Positions 55,133 through 63,264 of a stretch of DNA of 64,000 bases are shown here, one piece after another. Positions within the stretch are counted from its first letter, which is position 1. Every line of letters begins with the position of its first letter. The position numbers were made by a program, and so were the translations under genes. Source of the DNA: Thermoleptolyngbya sichuanensis A183 (lineage in GTDB: Bacteria; Cyanobacteriota; Cyanobacteriia; Elainellales; Elainellaceae). The stretch spans positions 2,604,001-2,668,000 of the forward strand of contig NZ_CP053661.1 in assembly GCF_013177315.1 (NCBI RefSeq). The letters are read 5' to 3'. The notes under the pieces are model-generated. The model was not told where the DNA came from. It did not search any database and saw nothing but the letters and a program-made list of their open reading frames with translations.

Positions 55133-55652
55133 TCTGAACTTACTGAACTTATAGGAGTCGTTGTGAAACTTGAGGCTCTTGGTCAGCAGCGCAACACCAG
55201 CACTACGCTCAAGTCCTTCCATTCTACGAGGTGTCTGCGAGTTGTCAGACAGATACCGGATACCAAAACGCTGGCTTGCGGCGATCGCGGGATCTGCTTG
55301 GGTCAGGGGTTGGAGTTATCAGCCAATTTGTTCAGCCGATTTGTTCAGCCAATTTATAGATCTCCAACCTACAAGCAAACGCCCAAACATAGATTCTGCC
55401 GTAGATCTGTTAAGATGCAGGTTCGCGGCACGCTATTCCAGTCTGAGGCCGCACTGGGCAATTCTAAGAACATTCCTCAGATCCTTTAGTTTCAGAGCAA
55501 CTGGTTTTAACCAACGGATTTCAATCCAACGGGTTTCCATCCAATAGGTTTCAATCCAGTGCGCCAAGAATCTGTCCTGAAATACCCCTTTTCTCGATTT
55601 GCGGCAGACTGGCGTTTCAAACGGCGCAGATCGAATCTATTTTGGAGTTTTA
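55133..55652. other. Intergenic region between divergent arsR and DEAD-box helicase
   Basis: 520 bases. It should contain the arsR promoter and operator on the left and the helicase promoter on the right. A 15-base tandem repeat (55503-55561) is the only structure that I can see. Confidence 0.45.
55503..55561. repeat. 15-bp tandem repeat (GGTTTCAATCCAACG type)
   Basis: Four consecutive units of 14-15 bases (GGTTTTAACCAACG, GATTTCAATCCAACG, GGTTTCCATCCAATA, GGTTTCAATCCAGTG), about 90 bases ahead of the helicase start. Confidence 0.8.
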
Positions 55653-57080
55653 ATGTCCTTTTCTGATCTCGGTCTGACCGATGAAATCGTCCGTGCGGTG
55701 ACTGCACGCGGCTACACTCAGCCGACTCCGATTCAAGCACAAGCCATTCCCGCCATATTAGCAGGGCACGACCTGCTGGCCAGCGCCCAAACGGGCACAG
55801 GGAAAACCGCTGGATTCACGCTGCCGATTCTGCACCTGCTGGCGGCATCGGGGCGTGGTGCTTCTCCTGGCAAGCCCATGCCGCGCGTTCCCGTGCGATC
55901 GCTCGTCCTCACGCCCACCCGCGAACTGGCCGCCCAGGTTGAAGAAAGCATTCGGGAGTATGGCCAGTTTTTGCCGCTGCGCTCCACCGTTGTCTACGGC
56001 GGCGTGGGAATGCAGCCCCAGGTGCAGCGGCTACGCGGCCGCGTTGATCTCCTGGTGGCCACGCCAGGGCGACTGCTAGACCATGTGCAGCAGGGCACGG
56101 TGGATCTGTCGCGGGTGGAAATTTTGGTGTTGGACGAAGCCGATCGCATGTTGGATATGGGCTTTTTGCCCGATATTCGCCGCATCCTGGCGCAACTACC
56201 CAAACAGAGACAGAATTTGCTGTTTTCTGCCACATTTTCCGACGAAATCAAGAAACTAGCCAGCGGGCTGCTTCATAATCCCGTCACGATTGAAGTGGCA
56301 CCGCCCAACGCCACGGCTGACCTGGTGGCGCAAAAGGTGTATCCCGTCGATCGCCACAAAAAGCGCCAGCTCCTGACCCACCTGATTCAGCAGAACAACT
56401 GGTTTCAAGTTTTGGTGTTTACTCGCACCAAGCACGGCGCAGACCATCTAGTAAAGCATCTGGGCAATCATCAGATTCCCGCGATGGCGATTCATGGCAA
56501 CAAAAGTCAGGCCGCCCGCACTCGCGCTCTGGCTCAGTTCAAAGACGGCAGCCTGCAAGTGCTGGTGGCAACGGACATTGCCTCTCGCGGCATCGACATT
56601 AGCGAACTGCCCCATGTGATTAACTTCGAGTTGCCGCATGTGCCAGAAGACTATGTGCATCGGATTGGGCGCACGGGGCGGGCAGGCACCGAGGGCGAGG
56701 CGGCCTCGCTGGTCTGCGTAGACGAGCTAAAGCTGCTGGCGGATATCGAAAAACTGATCCGGCGATCGCTCCCTCAGGAAATTGTCCCCGGCTTTGAACC
56801 CGACCTGAACGCCAAGCCGGAACCCATCCCTAACGGGCGCAATCGTCAGGCGGGCGGGCGCGGGCGATCGGGCGGCGGGTCAGGAAGTGGCTCAGGCGGC
56901 GGGCAAGCTCGTTCGCATTCTGACAGAGCGCCGGGTCGTGCGGCTGCCAAGGCTGGCCTGTCGGGACGGGGCGATCGCCCTAAACCCGGCAGCAACACAG
57001 ACAGCACCGATCCCGGCCGCCGCCGATCTCGCCCTGGCTCTCCGGGTTCCCGTCGTTCTGCCCGTCGCCCCGCCAGCTAA
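55653..57080 (+). CDS. DEAD-box RNA helicase (RhlE/Crh-like)
   Basis: From the ATG at 55653 (475 residues, [16 protein letters not shown]); the frame continues to 55599 but without conserved residues. Motifs: Q motif [14 protein letters not shown], Walker [17 protein letters not shown] (Ia), TPGRLLDH (Ib), [11 protein letters not shown] (II), FSATFS (III), [12 protein letters not shown] (V), [10 protein letters not shown] (VI). The tail (last 100 residues) is rich in Arg, Gly and Ser, as in RNA helicases that bind RNA without sequence preference. In cyanobacteria these enzymes are often cold- or redox-induced. It converges with the M23 gene after 8 bases. Confidence 0.94.
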   Translation: MSFSDLGLTDEIVRAVTARGYTQPTPIQAQAIPAILAGHDLLASAQTGTGKTAGFTLPILHLLAASGRGASPGKPMPRVPVRSLVLTPTRELAAQVEESIREYGQFLPLRSTVVYGGVGMQPQVQRLRGRVDLLVATPGRLLDHVQQGTVDLSRVEILVLDEADRMLDMGFLPDIRRILAQLPKQRQNLLFSATFSDEIKKLASGLLHNPVTIEVAPPNATADLVAQKVYPVDRHKKRQLLTHLIQQNNWFQVLVFTRTKHGADHLVKHLGNHQIPAMAIHGNKSQAARTRALAQFKDGSLQVLVATDIASRGIDISELPHVINFELPHVPEDYVHRIGRTGRAGTEGEAASLVCVDELKLLADIEKLIRRSLPQEIVPGFEPDLNAKPEPIPNGRNRQAGGRGRSGGGSGSGSGGGQARSHSDRAPGRAAAKAGLSGRGDRPKPGSNTDSTDPGRRRSRPGSPGSRRSARRPAS

Positions 57081-57088
57081 GGCCAGGA

Positions 57089-58384
57089 TCACAAGTAATT
57101 CAGCGGGTCAACGGGTTCACCGTTTTTGCGGACTTCAAAATGCAAGTGCGGCCCGGTCGAAAAGCCCGTAGAACCCACAGCGGCGATCGCCTCTCCCCGG
57201 CTGACTGCCTGCCCTTCAGATACATACACACGGCTGGCATGGGCATAGAGCGTGGTGATGCCGTTGCCATGATCGACAATCACCGATCGCCCGTAGCCGC
57301 CATACCAGCCCGAATAAATCACCACGCCGTGGTTGGCAGCGCGAATCGGAGTGCCCGTCGGTGCGCCGAAGTCGATGCCCGCGTGAAAGCGGCGATAGCC
57401 CAAAATTGGATGGACGCGATAGCCAAAGCCACTGGTCAGCCGCCCATCGGCAGGAATACTCATAATACCATTGCCGCGAATCACAATCCGGCTGCGCGAC
57501 GCGGCGGCAAGGCGCTGGCGAATCAGGTTTGCCAGACTGGCGGAATCACGGGCCAACTGCTCCTCAGCTTCTTCCAGCGCTTGCTGATCCTGCTTGAGCC
57601 GGGTAATCAGCGTTTCCTGCGTGGCAGCCTGCTGCTGATATTCCGCCTTTTGAGACTGGAGTTCCTGAGTAATCAGGGCAATCTCGTTTTTCTGGCGCTC
57701 GACGGCGCGATGCCGGGCCACTAGCTCATCCGATTGCCGCTTGAGATCCACCAAAAACTGGTTGTCTGCCTGATAGACTCGCCGAAGCTGATAGCGCCGT
57801 TCTAGAAATTCGTTCAGGTTTTGACTTTGGAGCAGCACTGCCCAACCGCTGCTGTCCTTTTGTCGCTGCAAGAAGCGCAGCCGCGCCACAGTGGCAAACT
57901 GCTGCTGCTGATAACGCTCCTCTGCTTTTTCCAATTCAGCCTGAAGCTGAACCAAGCGCGTGTTGGCATCTTTTAGCTTCTTTTCATTCTGCTGAATTTG
58001 GGCAGTCGTCGTGTTGATTTTGTCTTCCAGTGCATCGAGCTTTTGCTGAGCAGAGTTTTCCAGATTTTCTAGCTGGTTGCGCTGCTGGTTCAGGGTCGAT
58101 CGCTTTTGCTCCACCTGCTGCCGCTGTTGCCGGAGTGTGTCTATGGAGGGCGATGCCTGAGCAAGGATCGTGGGCAGGGCGATCGCCCCCGATTGAACCG
58201 TCCCCGATTGAACTGTACTTGATTGAACCGTCCCCGATTGAAGCACCGCAGATTGCGCCAAAACTCGCATTCCCGCACTTCCCAGCAGCAGCACCGCCAG
58301 CACCAGCGCTATCCCCGCAGAAGAGATGCCAGCGCGACGCTGCCAAAGGCGATTAAGACGATTCCAGACCCTCGATTGACCCAC
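57089..58384 (-). CDS. Murein hydrolase activator/peptidase, EnvC-like (coiled coil + M23)
   Basis: A 431-residue protein starting with GTG at 58384, the only start that keeps the signal peptide (AGISSAGIALVLAVLLLGSA and ending MRVLAQ). A repeat of GTVQS-like pentapeptides follows. Then comes a long coiled coil (about 80-280) and the LytM/M23 domain (about 300-431) with HAGIDFGAPTGTPI and HLHFEVRKNGEPVDP. The metal ligands look present (H...D and HxH). It is periplasmic and acts on, or activates hydrolases of, peptidoglycan during cell division. The start overlaps the 3' end of the LysE gene by 76 bases. Confidence 0.9.
   Translation of the reverse strand: MGQSRVWNRLNRLWQRRAGISSAGIALVLAVLLLGSAGMRVLAQSAVLQSGTVQSSTVQSGTVQSGAIALPTILAQASPSIDTLRQQRQQVEQKRSTLNQQRNQLENLENSAQQKLDALEDKINTTTAQIQQNEKKLKDANTRLVQLQAELEKAEERYQQQQFATVARLRFLQRQKDSSGWAVLLQSQNLNEFLERRYQLRRVYQADNQFLVDLKRQSDELVARHRAVERQKNEIALITQELQSQKAEYQQQAATQETLITRLKQDQQALEEAEEQLARDSASLANLIRQRLAAASRSRIVIRGNGIMSIPADGRLTSGFGYRVHPILGYRRFHAGIDFGAPTGTPIRAANHGVVIYSGWYGGYGRSVIVDHGNGITTLYAHASRVYVSEGQAVSRGEAIAAVGSTGFSTGPHLHFEVRKNGEPVDPLNYL
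58187..58246. repeat. 15-bp tandem repeat coding for GTVQS-like residues
   Basis: Four units of CCCCGATTGAACCGT with small changes. On the minus strand, within the M23 gene, they encode repeated G-T-V-Q-S after the signal peptide. Confidence 0.85.
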
Positions 58385-58944
58385 TGTAAGCTGTTGGTTT
58401 TAGAAAAGGATGCTCGAAACAGACTGACACCGCCGCTTAGCAGCAGCCACCACAGCGCCGACCCCAAAAACACACCCAGCACCGTTACCGTAGCCGCCAG
58501 TGGGTCACCGCTAGAATTCGCCAGCCCCAGCCCAGCAAACACCGCCGCAAAGGACATGATAGTTGCCGGATTTGTCAGCGTTAACAAAATTGTCGAAAGA
58601 TAGGCACCCCATAGCCCAGCAGCCCGAATTTTGCCGTCGCTCGAAGCGGCCTCTGTGGCTGGCTGGGCGCGGAAGGTCTGCACCCCCAGGTAAATCAGAA
58701 ACAGCCCGCCGATCAGCCGAAACCACCCGGCTTGACCAATCAGGATAGCAGAGATCAGGGTCAATCCGTACGCGGCGATCGCCCCATATATAGCGTCTGC
58801 TGTGGCCGCGCCCAAACCTGATAGCAATCCCGCCAGTTGCCCCTGAGCCAGGGTTCGCCGAATGCACAATACGCCGATTGGGCCGACCGGAGCGGCGATC
58901 GAAAACCCTATTAGTAGACTCCGGATAAAGAGAGAGGCGTTCAT
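58309..58944 (-). CDS. LysE-family amino acid exporter
   Basis: A 211-residue membrane protein with about six spans. The N-terminus FIRSLLIGFSIAAPVGPIGV then LCIRRTLAQGQLAGLLSGLG is the LysE/RhtB hallmark (PxGP motif and the Gly-rich second span). It exports amino acids or similar metabolites. An Lrp/AsnC regulator is encoded directly upstream on the same strand, with a 90-base gap, and probably controls it. The gene ends inside the M23 gene start. Confidence 0.9.
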   Translation of the reverse strand: MNASLFIRSLLIGFSIAAPVGPIGVLCIRRTLAQGQLAGLLSGLGAATADAIYGAIAAYGLTLISAILIGQAGWFRLIGGLFLIYLGVQTFRAQPATEAASSDGKIRAAGLWGAYLSTILLTLTNPATIMSFAAVFAGLGLANSSGDPLAATVTVLGVFLGSALWWLLLSGGVSLFRASFSKTNSLQWVNRGSGIVLIAFGSVALASLLRG

Positions 58945-59034
58945 GAGTTTGGAGGTTCGCGATTGGAGGTTTGCGGTTGGGGGTTTGCGGTTGAGAATTT
59001 GCGTGATGAGATGGCGGGATAGTCGGGCGACCCA

Positions 59035-59493
59035 TCACTCCCGAATGGGCAAAACGCTCGTCTCTTTCACCGTGGACAGCACAATCGTTGTGCGGGTGCG
59101 GAGGATACCAGGAAGGCTCTTGAGTTCGTCGCTAACCAGGCGTTCCAGATCTTTGGTGTGCTGGCAGCGGACTTTCAGCCAGTAGTCATCTTCTCCGGCG
59201 ATGTGGTGGCATTCCTGCACTTCGGTGAGTTGCAGGACTTTTTCGAGGAAGGGGGCGCGGTGTTCGGGGCGCTCCAGCGTAACGGCAATGAAGGCAGTGA
59301 GGTGACAGCCTGCTGCCTCCGGATCGACCTGTGCGGTGTAGCCCAAAATCACGCCGCGTTCCTCTAGCCGCCGGACGCGATCGCCCGCCGCTGGGGCCGA
59401 CAGTTGCAGCACCGTCGCCAGTTCGGCCCAGGTCATGCGGCCGTTCTGCATCAGGTGTCGAATCACTTTGGAATCGATGTCATCTAGGCTCAT
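59035..59493 (-). CDS. Lrp/AsnC-family transcriptional regulator
   Basis: A regulator of 152 residues from the ATG at 59493 (MSLDDIDSKVIRHLMQNG); the frame runs to 59544, but that part is AT-rich and not family-like. The AsnC-type helix-turn-helix contains MTWAELATVLQLSAPAAGDRV. The C-terminal RAM domain has AFIAVTLERPEHRAPFLEKV, VQECHHIAGEDDYWLKVRC. It senses an amino acid; it likely regulates the adjacent LysE exporter, in the manner of many Lrp-exporter pairs. Confidence 0.93.
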   Translation of the reverse strand: MSLDDIDSKVIRHLMQNGRMTWAELATVLQLSAPAAGDRVRRLEERGVILGYTAQVDPEAAGCHLTAFIAVTLERPEHRAPFLEKVLQLTEVQECHHIAGEDDYWLKVRCQHTKDLERLVSDELKSLPGILRTRTTIVLSTVKETSVLPIRE

Positions 59494-59907
59494 AGGTTTA
59501 ACATAGCAAGATATTTTGAGCAAAAATCTTTTTTTATTAAGCAATCTGCGCTTTCAACTTTTGATGCCAGTATAAAATTTAATTGCCCGCCGCTCACATT
59601 TCCGCATTGTTTCCGCGTTGGGGAACTTGTCAGCATTCCGCACTCGTCCTCTATAGCTGGAGACTCTTGCGCTCCAAGCCTGGGAGGTTGGGGGGCTAGC
59701 CTTCCAGGCAAAAAATTTTCACCCGCTAATCTACATAGGGCAAATCAGGGCAAATCGCACAGGGCAGTTTGCGTAGGGCAATTTGCACAGGCTAAAGTCT
59801 GCCGAGCCAGCAATCTACAGGCGGGCTTGTCGCTAGAATGAAGAGAACCAGCGCGATCGCCCCATTCAGCGAAGATTTGCGCGGAATATTGCTCTCTGCC
59901 TGTTGCC
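59494..59907. other. Intergenic region between Lrp and M48 genes
   Basis: About 410 bases. AT-rich near the Lrp start. Repeated GGGCAAAT words occur at 59737-59793. No gene is visible. Confidence 0.5.
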
Positions 59908-60783
59908 ATGTCTGCCAAAACGCCGCTCATTGGTCTGCAATCCGCCCACTTTCGCCACCCGCTCGATTTGCAAGCAACTCAGGCATTGCAGCAGCTTCCG
60001 GGGCTGGACTTAGCGATTCGCGGGCTGATGGGGCCGGTAGCAGAGCAGTTTTTTCAGCTAGAGAACCTAGCATCGGGGATTTTGGTGAGCGATCGCCAGT
60101 TGCCCCAGCTTCATGAACTCCTGCGAGAGGCGTGCCAGATCCTCGACCTGGAGCCGCCGCAGCTCTACGTGCGGCAAAACCCCACGCCCAACGCCTACAC
60201 CTTTGCCATGCGCGGCAAGCAGCCGTTTGTGGTTCTCCACACCTCGCTGATTGATCTGCTAACCCCGGAAGAAATCCAGGCAGTGATTGCCCACGAACTG
60301 GGGCATTTGAAATGCGAACACAGCGTCTATCTGACGATGGCGAACATTGCGGTGCTGGCGGCGGGGCAACTGGGGCTGCCGCTGGGGCCGCTGGTGGCGC
60401 AGGGCTTGCAAGAGCGGCTGCTGGAATGGGTGCGCTGTGCCGAATTTACGTGCGATCGCGCTGCGTTATTGGTCGCGCAAGATGCTCGCGTAGTGGCCTC
60501 GGTGCTGATGAAGCTGACGGGCGGTTCCCCCACCCTCGCCAGCCAGCTTAACCTAGACGCATTTCTGGAACAGGCCCGCGCCTACGACGACCTCAGCCTC
60601 AGCGACATGGGCAAAATGCTGCGCGAAACCCAGACCGCCCAGCGCACCCATCCGGTTCCCGTGCTGCGGGCCCGAGAAATCGATCGCTGGGCCAGCAGCC
60701 AGGATTATGAAAAGCTGTTGCATCAGCGCCCAATCCCGTATAATGAAAAAGCCAAATCCCAGGGCGGGTGGCGAAACTGGTAG
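59908..60783 (+). CDS. M48-family zinc metallopeptidase (HtpX/Ste24-like)
   Basis: A 291-residue protein with HELGH at 129-133 and the third zinc ligand Glu179 in CAEFTCDRAALLV, the M48 arrangement. PTPNAYTFAMRGKQPFVVLH (94-111) and the hydrophobic helices near 140-165 fit the HtpX/Ste24-like class, which helps clear damaged membrane or envelope proteins. The last eight codons (QGGWRNW and stop) are read from the start of the tRNA-Leu gene, so the C-terminus depends on the tRNA sequence. A tRNA promoter lies within the last codons. Confidence 0.9.
   Translation: MSAKTPLIGLQSAHFRHPLDLQATQALQQLPGLDLAIRGLMGPVAEQFFQLENLASGILVSDRQLPQLHELLREACQILDLEPPQLYVRQNPTPNAYTFAMRGKQPFVVLHTSLIDLLTPEEIQAVIAHELGHLKCEHSVYLTMANIAVLAAGQLGLPLGPLVAQGLQERLLEWVRCAEFTCDRAALLVAQDARVVASVLMKLTGGSPTLASQLNLDAFLEQARAYDDLSLSDMGKMLRETQTAQRTHPVPVLRAREIDRWASSQDYEKLLHQRPIPYNEKAKSQGGWRNW
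60739..60744 (+). promoter_or_regulatory. -10 box of tRNA-Leu inside the M48 gene
   Basis: A perfect TATAAT ends 17 bases before the first base of the tRNA, which is the distance expected for a short leader. It is inside the reading frame of the protease. Confidence 0.6.
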
Positions 60784-60843
60784 ACGCACCACACTCAAAA
60801 TGTGGCACCTTCGGGTATGCGAGTTCGATTCTCGCCCCGCCCA
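60762..60843 (+). tRNA. tRNA-Leu (CAA)
   Basis: An 82-base class II tRNA with acceptor GGGCGGG/CCCGCCC, a D-arm, anticodon stem CCACA/TGTGG with loop CTCAAAA (anticodon CAA, reading UUG), a variable arm (GCACCTTCGGGTATGC) and T-arm GCGAG TTCGATT CTCGC. CCA is not encoded. Its first 22 bases are also the end of the M48 coding sequence. Confidence 0.97.
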
Positions 60844-61037
60844 TCTTAAAGACTCTGAAAGCGTCTGAAGAACAGTCTGAGGAGCAGAGAGTCTGAAACG
60901 CTGAATGGCTGCTAGCCTGAGCGCAACTACCTGGCTTAGGTCGTCGGTCTTGACTTAGTCTAAACGATTCTCCCGACCCCATTCGATACACTGGAGGTCA
61001 GGAGATGAAGTTTCAGAGAAAATCCTCAGGTTAATTC

Positions 61038-61697
61038 ATGGTTGATGCGCTGTCATCTTCGCCAAGCCTGATCTCAGATGCCTGGGTGCCTGCGACCTGG
61101 GAAGTGTTTTTGGCAAGCTGCGATCGCCCAGAGGTTGAAAACGCCCAATGCTATTACGATGCGGGCTGGATGAGGATTGAAACGATGCCAACGGGATCGG
61201 CACACGGTCAAGACAATTCGATTCTGGCGGCAGTCATTACGCTATATGGCACCCTGCGTGACCTTGCCTATACTGCTTTAATCAACACCAGCTTCCGGCA
61301 ACCGGGAGAGCGGGAGTGTCAGCCAGACTTGGCGTATTACATTGGCACAGATGCTGCCCGCCCACCCAAAAATAATCAGCCTGTGGATGTAACCGTTTGG
61401 GGTGCGCCGACCCTGGCGATTGAAATTTTCTCCAGCACGCTCAGCGATGACTTGGGGCAGAAGCGGCTGCTGTATGAGCGGCTAGGTGTACGGGAATATT
61501 GGGTGGTGAATGTGGAAGCAGCCGCAATCATCGCGTTTGAAATTGTGAGTGGTGGAAGTCGCCAGATCCAAGTTTCAACTGTGCTGCCAGATCTATCGCT
61601 GGCGATCGTGGAGGAGGCACTACGCCGCAGCCAAACGGAAGATCACGGTGCAGTGAATCGCTGGCTGTTGCATCAGTTTCAAGCCTTGAAGCACTGA
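61038..61697 (+). CDS. Uma2-family PD-(D/E)xK nuclease-like protein 1
   Basis: A 219-residue Uma2-family protein. The core has PDLAYYIG, TLAIEIFSSTLSDDLGQKRL and YERLGVREYWVVNVEA, the Uma2 pattern of a PD-(D/E)xK fold with the Asp and Glu ligands. The family is strongly expanded in cyanobacteria, often near mobile DNA; its function is unknown. It is followed by a second Uma2 gene 23 bases after its stop, so they form a pair. Confidence 0.88.
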   Translation: MVDALSSSPSLISDAWVPATWEVFLASCDRPEVENAQCYYDAGWMRIETMPTGSAHGQDNSILAAVITLYGTLRDLAYTALINTSFRQPGERECQPDLAYYIGTDAARPPKNNQPVDVTVWGAPTLAIEIFSSTLSDDLGQKRLLYERLGVREYWVVNVEAAAIIAFEIVSGGSRQIQVSTVLPDLSLAIVEEALRRSQTEDHGAVNRWLLHQFQALKH

Positions 61698-61720
61698 CAT
61701 TCAATTTGTAGGAACTTGCC

Positions 61721-62314
61721 ATGACCCAGGCCAGAACCACGTTTGCCAGCTTTGAGGAATACCTCACCTACAGCGATGCAGCGCCGCTGGAGGGTCGCTA
61801 TGAGTTAATCGATGGGGAGCTAATCGAGTTGCCGCCAGAAGCTAGGATCAACAGCACAATTGCCGTGCGAATTTTGCTGGTGCTGGTCGCGGCGGGTGTT
61901 TCGGTTGATCTTGTCCACCCTGGCAAGTGTGAAATTCAGGTTCCTGTTTTGCAGCCCCGGGACTCGGCTAATCGCTATCCCGACCTGGTAGTCCTGCGTC
62001 CCGAACATCTGAAGCTAACGCAACGACGGCTGACGATTACGCTGGAAATGCCCCCACCGCGCCTAGTAGTGGAAGTCCTCAGCCCTGGCAAAACAAACCG
62101 CGATCGCGATGATGTGCGAAAGCGGGCCCAGTATGCAGCAGTCGGCATTCCCGAATATTGGCTAATTGACCCAATCGCGCAGACGCTGACGGTGCTGTCG
62201 TTGGAAGGAACCGTCTATCGAGAAGTCGGCACCTTTGGCGCAGGCGAGGCGATCGCTTCCGTTGAGTTTCCTGACCTGGCGATCGCCGTAGATCGGCTCT
62301 GGGACGAGGGTTAG
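61721..62314 (+). CDS. Uma2-family PD-(D/E)xK nuclease-like protein 2
   Basis: A 197-residue Uma2 protein with FEEYLTYSDAAPLEGRYELI, YPDLVVLRPEHLKL, PPPRLVVEVLSPGKTNRDRD and the end YAAVGIPEYWLIDP. The catalytic Asp and Glu-x-Val are intact. It differs in sequence from its neighbour, so the two are not a recent duplication. The start ATG at 61721 fits the domain start. Confidence 0.9.
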   Translation: MTQARTTFASFEEYLTYSDAAPLEGRYELIDGELIELPPEARINSTIAVRILLVLVAAGVSVDLVHPGKCEIQVPVLQPRDSANRYPDLVVLRPEHLKLTQRRLTITLEMPPPRLVVEVLSPGKTNRDRDDVRKRAQYAAVGIPEYWLIDPIAQTLTVLSLEGTVYREVGTFGAGEAIASVEFPDLAIAVDRLWDEG

Positions 62315-62511
62315 GGGGATTCACCCCTGATTTACCCAAGGTATTTGCATCAAGGTTTATTAACTTATTGGCATCAGACCAGCGCTGGCATCTGTAATTT
62401 GTAAAAATGAATACAGAAATTTTTTCTGCTTTTTTTCGCTTCGGCGCGGGAAGAGCGCTTCTGTGTTGATTTTTTCTGCACTGATTTTTCATTAAGCCGG
62501 AGTCTGAAACT
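62315..62511. other. Short AT-rich gap after the Uma2 pair
   Basis: About 200 bases with a homopurine/pyrimidine-rich stretch (GAAATTTTTTCTGCTTTTTTTCGCTT-like words split here). It may contain a terminator for the Uma2 pair and the promoter of the next small gene. Confidence 0.4.
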
Positions 62512-62757
62512 ATGTCCCTTTACCCGACCGACACGGCGCGGCTGACGCTAGACCTAGAGCGGGCGATCGCCCAGGGTTGGAACCCAGTCTGTCGCATCAC
62601 CTACAACCGGGATACGTGGGTCAATCTGCTGCAACCGCTCAGTGCCTACAGCTTCAATGAAGCCAAGCTGCTGTGCCAGGAGGCTTCTGGGAGTTGGGTG
62701 GCGTGGGTGCCGGATTATGGTGAGGTCGTGTTAGACCGGAGCGATTTCTACTGCTAG
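62512..62757 (+). CDS. Small protein of unknown function, 81 residues
   Basis: Sequence features: MSLYPTDTARLTLDLERAIA, a central WNPVCRITYNRDTWVNLL and a Trp-rich end (SGSWVAWVPDYGEVVLDRSD). It is soluble, with a mixed alpha/beta look. HIP1 sites and codon use are native. I do not recognise the family. It resembles conserved small cyanobacterial proteins of unknown function. The next gene begins 72 bases later on the same strand. Confidence 0.6.
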   Translation: MSLYPTDTARLTLDLERAIAQGWNPVCRITYNRDTWVNLLQPLSAYSFNEAKLLCQEASGSWVAWVPDYGEVVLDRSDFYC

Positions 62758-62829
62758 GGCGATCGCCGCTGAATCTGGTTTGAATCTGAATGCTTGAACC
62801 AGAGCCGTAGACCGTTACAAATACCAACG

Positions 62830-63087
62830 ATGAACACCGACGCTGTGAACCCTGTAGTGGACTCTGTAATTGACTGGGAAGAGCTATTCGAGTATCTGCC
62901 CGGAACAATGGTAGAACTCAAGGAAAAACCTGGCGTTTTGTATCAAATTGAATTCTACGAAGCGCTGATGGTTCCCCCAATTTGGCTGGTGGGCGATCCG
63001 CGACCCCGCTATCCCAGCGATCTGCACATCGTCTCGCGGCGAGAGGTTCAGGTCTGTGAACTGGAGCCTCAGTCGGCGCTGGGCTAG
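62830..63087 (+). CDS. Small acidic protein of unknown function, 85 residues
   Basis: From the ATG at 62830; the frame is open to 62794 but the first 12 residues are doubtful. The acidic N-terminus (DSVIDWEELFEYLPGTMVEL) is followed by a small beta-rich part (GVLYQIEFYEALMVPPIWLV, DLHIVSRREVQVCEL). I do not recognise the family. It could form a unit with the previous small gene. Confidence 0.55.
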   Translation: MNTDAVNPVVDSVIDWEELFEYLPGTMVELKEKPGVLYQIEFYEALMVPPIWLVGDPRPRYPSDLHIVSRREVQVCELEPQSALG

Positions 63088-63264
63088 ACTTGCGCTGCCA
63101 CGGCACATCGTCAATTTACTTTTTATTATCTTTTGTTACTTTGTTCTATTACTCTATTCATTTTATTCATTGCTTTGTTGCGTCGCGCCTGCGTTTTTCA
63201 GCCTGCGGGCAACCAACCTGGGGCTAGCCTATCTGACTCGCTTTTTCTAGAGCCGATTTCGACC

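Noticed and set aside
55503-55561. CRISPR array, because GTTTCAATCC resembles the end of many cyanobacterial CRISPR repeats
   Set aside because: The units are 14-15 bases head to tail without spacers, and no cas gene is in the window.
60762-60843. Attachment site of an integrated element at tRNA-Leu
   Set aside because: No second copy of the tRNA 3' end and no integrase gene was found in the following 3 kb.
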